A stretch of DNA of 22,473 nucleotides from an uncultured Lachnospiraceae bacterium (GTDB lineage Bacteria > Bacillota > Clostridia > Lachnospirales > Lachnospiraceae), in contig CALAEX010000146.1 of NCBI GenBank assembly GCA_937891165.1, forward strand, positions 1-22,473, written 5' to 3'. The notes below the pieces were generated by a model that saw nothing but the letters and a program-made list of their open reading frames with translations, had not been told where the DNA came from and did not search any database. Each line of letters opens with the position of its first letter. Within the stretch, counting starts at the first letter, position 1. The position numbers and the translations under genes are program-made. Shown here one piece after another: positions 21,474 through 22,473 of this stretch.

Positions 21474-21603
21474 GCTAACTCTAGTGGGATACTAAGGAGG
21501 ACCGTAAAGAGACGTTCGCACTTAGCGAGGTCTTTTCGAGCTTAGTGCGGCTACGTCTCGTCCCGAGCGAAAGCGTGTCCGACTAGTAGCCCACTAGAGT
21601 AGC
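21474..21603 (+). repeat. Structured palindromic element, copy B (130 nt)
   Basis: Second copy of the element at 6057-6194, here between the convergent DUF4364 and engB genes. The outer helix pairs 21478-21488 with 21590-21600 perfectly over 11 bp (plus GCT/AGC beyond a bulge) and shares no sequence with the outer helix of copy A. The core 21499-21580 is the same length as in copy A. Inner helices are GAGACGT/ACGTCTC and CGCACT/AGTGCG. The apical loop holds the same GCGAGGTCTTTTCGAGC, and the side hairpin has a GAAA (GNRA) loop. On the plus strand the outer helix is followed by CGTTTTT, so this copy might also terminate the DUF4364 transcript. Confidence 0.85.
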
Positions 21604-21633
21604 CGTTTTTACACTGAACTAAATACCTGTCAT

Positions 21634-22224
21634 CTACTCTACATTTAAATATGATTCAATAATTTCCCATATCTCCTCTTTTCCTTGCTTTGTTTCAGAA
21701 GAAAAAGGAATTAAAATCGTTTCTTTTTTTAATCCTAATCCAGTACGCAACATTTTTATATGCTTTGGCACTTGGCTTCGATTGATTTTATCAAGTTTTG
21801 TTGCAATAATCACTGGTTCAAATCCATTATATTCAATCCATTCATACATATTTTTATCATTAGCAGAAGGTTCATGGCGAATGTCAATCAAAAGAAATAC
21901 TAGCTTTAATTGTTTTGATTTCTTTAGATAACGTTCAATCATCTTACCCCATTTTTCTTTTGTTTCTTGTGATACTTTCGCATACCCATAACCAGGCAAA
22001 TCCACAAAATATAATTGTTCTTCTACATTATAGAAATTAATCGTCTGTGTTTTTCCTGGTTGTGCAGATGTTCTTGCTAATGATTTTCGATTGATTAATG
22101 AATTAATTAAAGAAGATTTTCCTACATTTGACTTTCCTGCAAATGCAAACTCAGGCAAACTATTTTCTGGCAAGGTACTTGTAATACCACATACCGTTTC
22201 TAATGATACATTATTTACATTCAT
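21634..22224 (-). CDS. engB: Ribosome biogenesis GTPase YihA/YsxC (EngB)
   Basis: TrmE-Era-EngA family GTPase (196 aa) needed for large ribosomal subunit assembly. The GTP-binding motifs are complete: G1 GKSNVGKSSL, G2 Thr in QPGKTQTINFY, G3 DLPGYGYAKV, G4 ATKLDKI and the G5-like FSSETKQGKEE. The N-terminal PENSLPEFAFAGKSN is typical. Its ATG at 22222-22224 lies inside the end of lon (14-nt overlap, GATGAATG), so the two are translationally coupled, as in Bacillus, where ysxC follows lonA. Confidence 0.96.
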   Translation of the reverse strand: MNVNNVSLETVCGITSTLPENSLPEFAFAGKSNVGKSSLINSLINRKSLARTSAQPGKTQTINFYNVEEQLYFVDLPGYGYAKVSQETKEKWGKMIERYLKKSKQLKLVFLLIDIRHEPSANDKNMYEWIEYNGFEPVIIATKLDKINRSQVPKHIKMLRTGLGLKKETILIPFSSETKQGKEEIWEIIESYLNVE

Positions 22225-22473
22225 CTTCCATTTCCTTTCTCACTAAAGCATACTCTAATACTTCTGACATTTGAGAAACAGGAACAATTTCCATTCCAGA
22301 AGTAATTTCTTCGGAAATTTCTTCTAAATCACTTTCATTATCTTTTGGTATTAATACCAGTTTGATTCCTGCTTGTTTTGCTGCCAACAGTTTTTCTTTT
22401 AATCCACCAATTGGCAACACTCTACCTCTTAGTGAAATTTCACCTGTCATTGCCACATCAGCTCTTACTGGTG
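22211..22473 (-). CDS. lon: ATP-dependent protease Lon, C-terminal part (runs off the window)
   Basis: The last 87 or so residues of LonA; the gene continues beyond the right edge. The visible part is the end of the proteolytic domain: VAMTGEISLRGRVLPIGGLKEKLLAA, where the first Lys of GGLKEK is the catalytic lysine of the Ser-Lys dyad, then GIKLVLIPKDNESDLEEI and VSQMSEVLEYAL. The catalytic Ser lies outside the window. It is followed by the overlapping engB, the same order as lonA-ysxC in Bacillus. Confidence 0.95.
   Translation of the reverse strand, partial: PVRADVAMTGEISLRGRVLPIGGLKEKLLAAKQAGIKLVLIPKDNESDLEEISEEITSGMEIVPVSQMSEVLEYALVRKEMEDECK

Noticed and set aside
21474..21603. MITE or IS remnant
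   Set aside because: Ends are not conserved between copies, no target duplication is visible and no transposase is present. Not fully excluded without a genome search.

Overview
The window is AT-rich, tightly packed chromosomal DNA from a Gram-positive anaerobe, most likely a Lachnospiraceae-type member of Clostridia. The signs are strong AGGAGG-type ribosome binding sites, a SigH-type sporulation sigma factor, the cysE-cysS-mrnC-rlmB-sigH order shared with Bacillus, a type 2 PyrF, a DUF4364 regulator and Thr/Pro-rich tethers on surface proteins. No insertion sequence, phage gene or CRISPR array was found, and no gene-free stretch exceeds about 260 bases. Most genes are on the minus strand.

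Layout, left to right. (1) 73-1272: greA (-) divergent from a DedA membrane protein (+). (2) 1280-5195 (-): pyrF, pyrC, a truA-like gene and an Amidase_3 gene. The last two carry changes at catalytic positions: Asp to Glu in TruA, and both zinc His plus the catalytic Glu to Gln in the amidase. (3) 5284-9750 (-): cysE, cysS, mrnC, rlmB and sigH, then a tRNA-Thr 7 nt after sigH and a terminator. The rae1 (yacP) gene expected between rlmB and sigH is absent and a 138-nt palindromic element lies there. cysE is preceded by a consensus promoter and a short structured leader ending in a terminator with competing helices. (4) 9769-10197 (-): flavodoxin. (5) 10334-19326 (-): nine colinear genes: lipoprotein amidase, two tandem membrane-anchored BMP-family binding proteins, a hybrid histidine kinase (REC and HPt), a REC/HD-GYP regulator, ispF with a Cys-rich tail, an unknown protein and a secreted nuclease. 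(6) 19435-19704 (-): tRNA-Val and tRNA-Met under a perfect consensus promoter. (7) 19776-21372 (+): a YtqA-like radical SAM protein and a DUF4364 protein. (8) 21474-21603: a second copy of the palindromic element, then engB and the 3' end of lon (-).

Three signals stand out. First, the two 130-138-nt elements share an ungapped 82-nt core with compensatory changes in several helices, which points to a structured RNA or an RNA-like repeat family. Second, the two BMP proteins have no ABC permease or ATPase beside them but sit directly upstream of a hybrid kinase and an HD-GYP regulator. This suggests a ligand-sensing pathway leading to phosphorelay and c-di-GMP turnover. Third, the Amidase_3 gene at 4341-5195 has lost three of four active-site residues, all to Gln, while its paralogue at 18370-19326 keeps all four, so it looks like a membrane-tethered pseudoenzyme.
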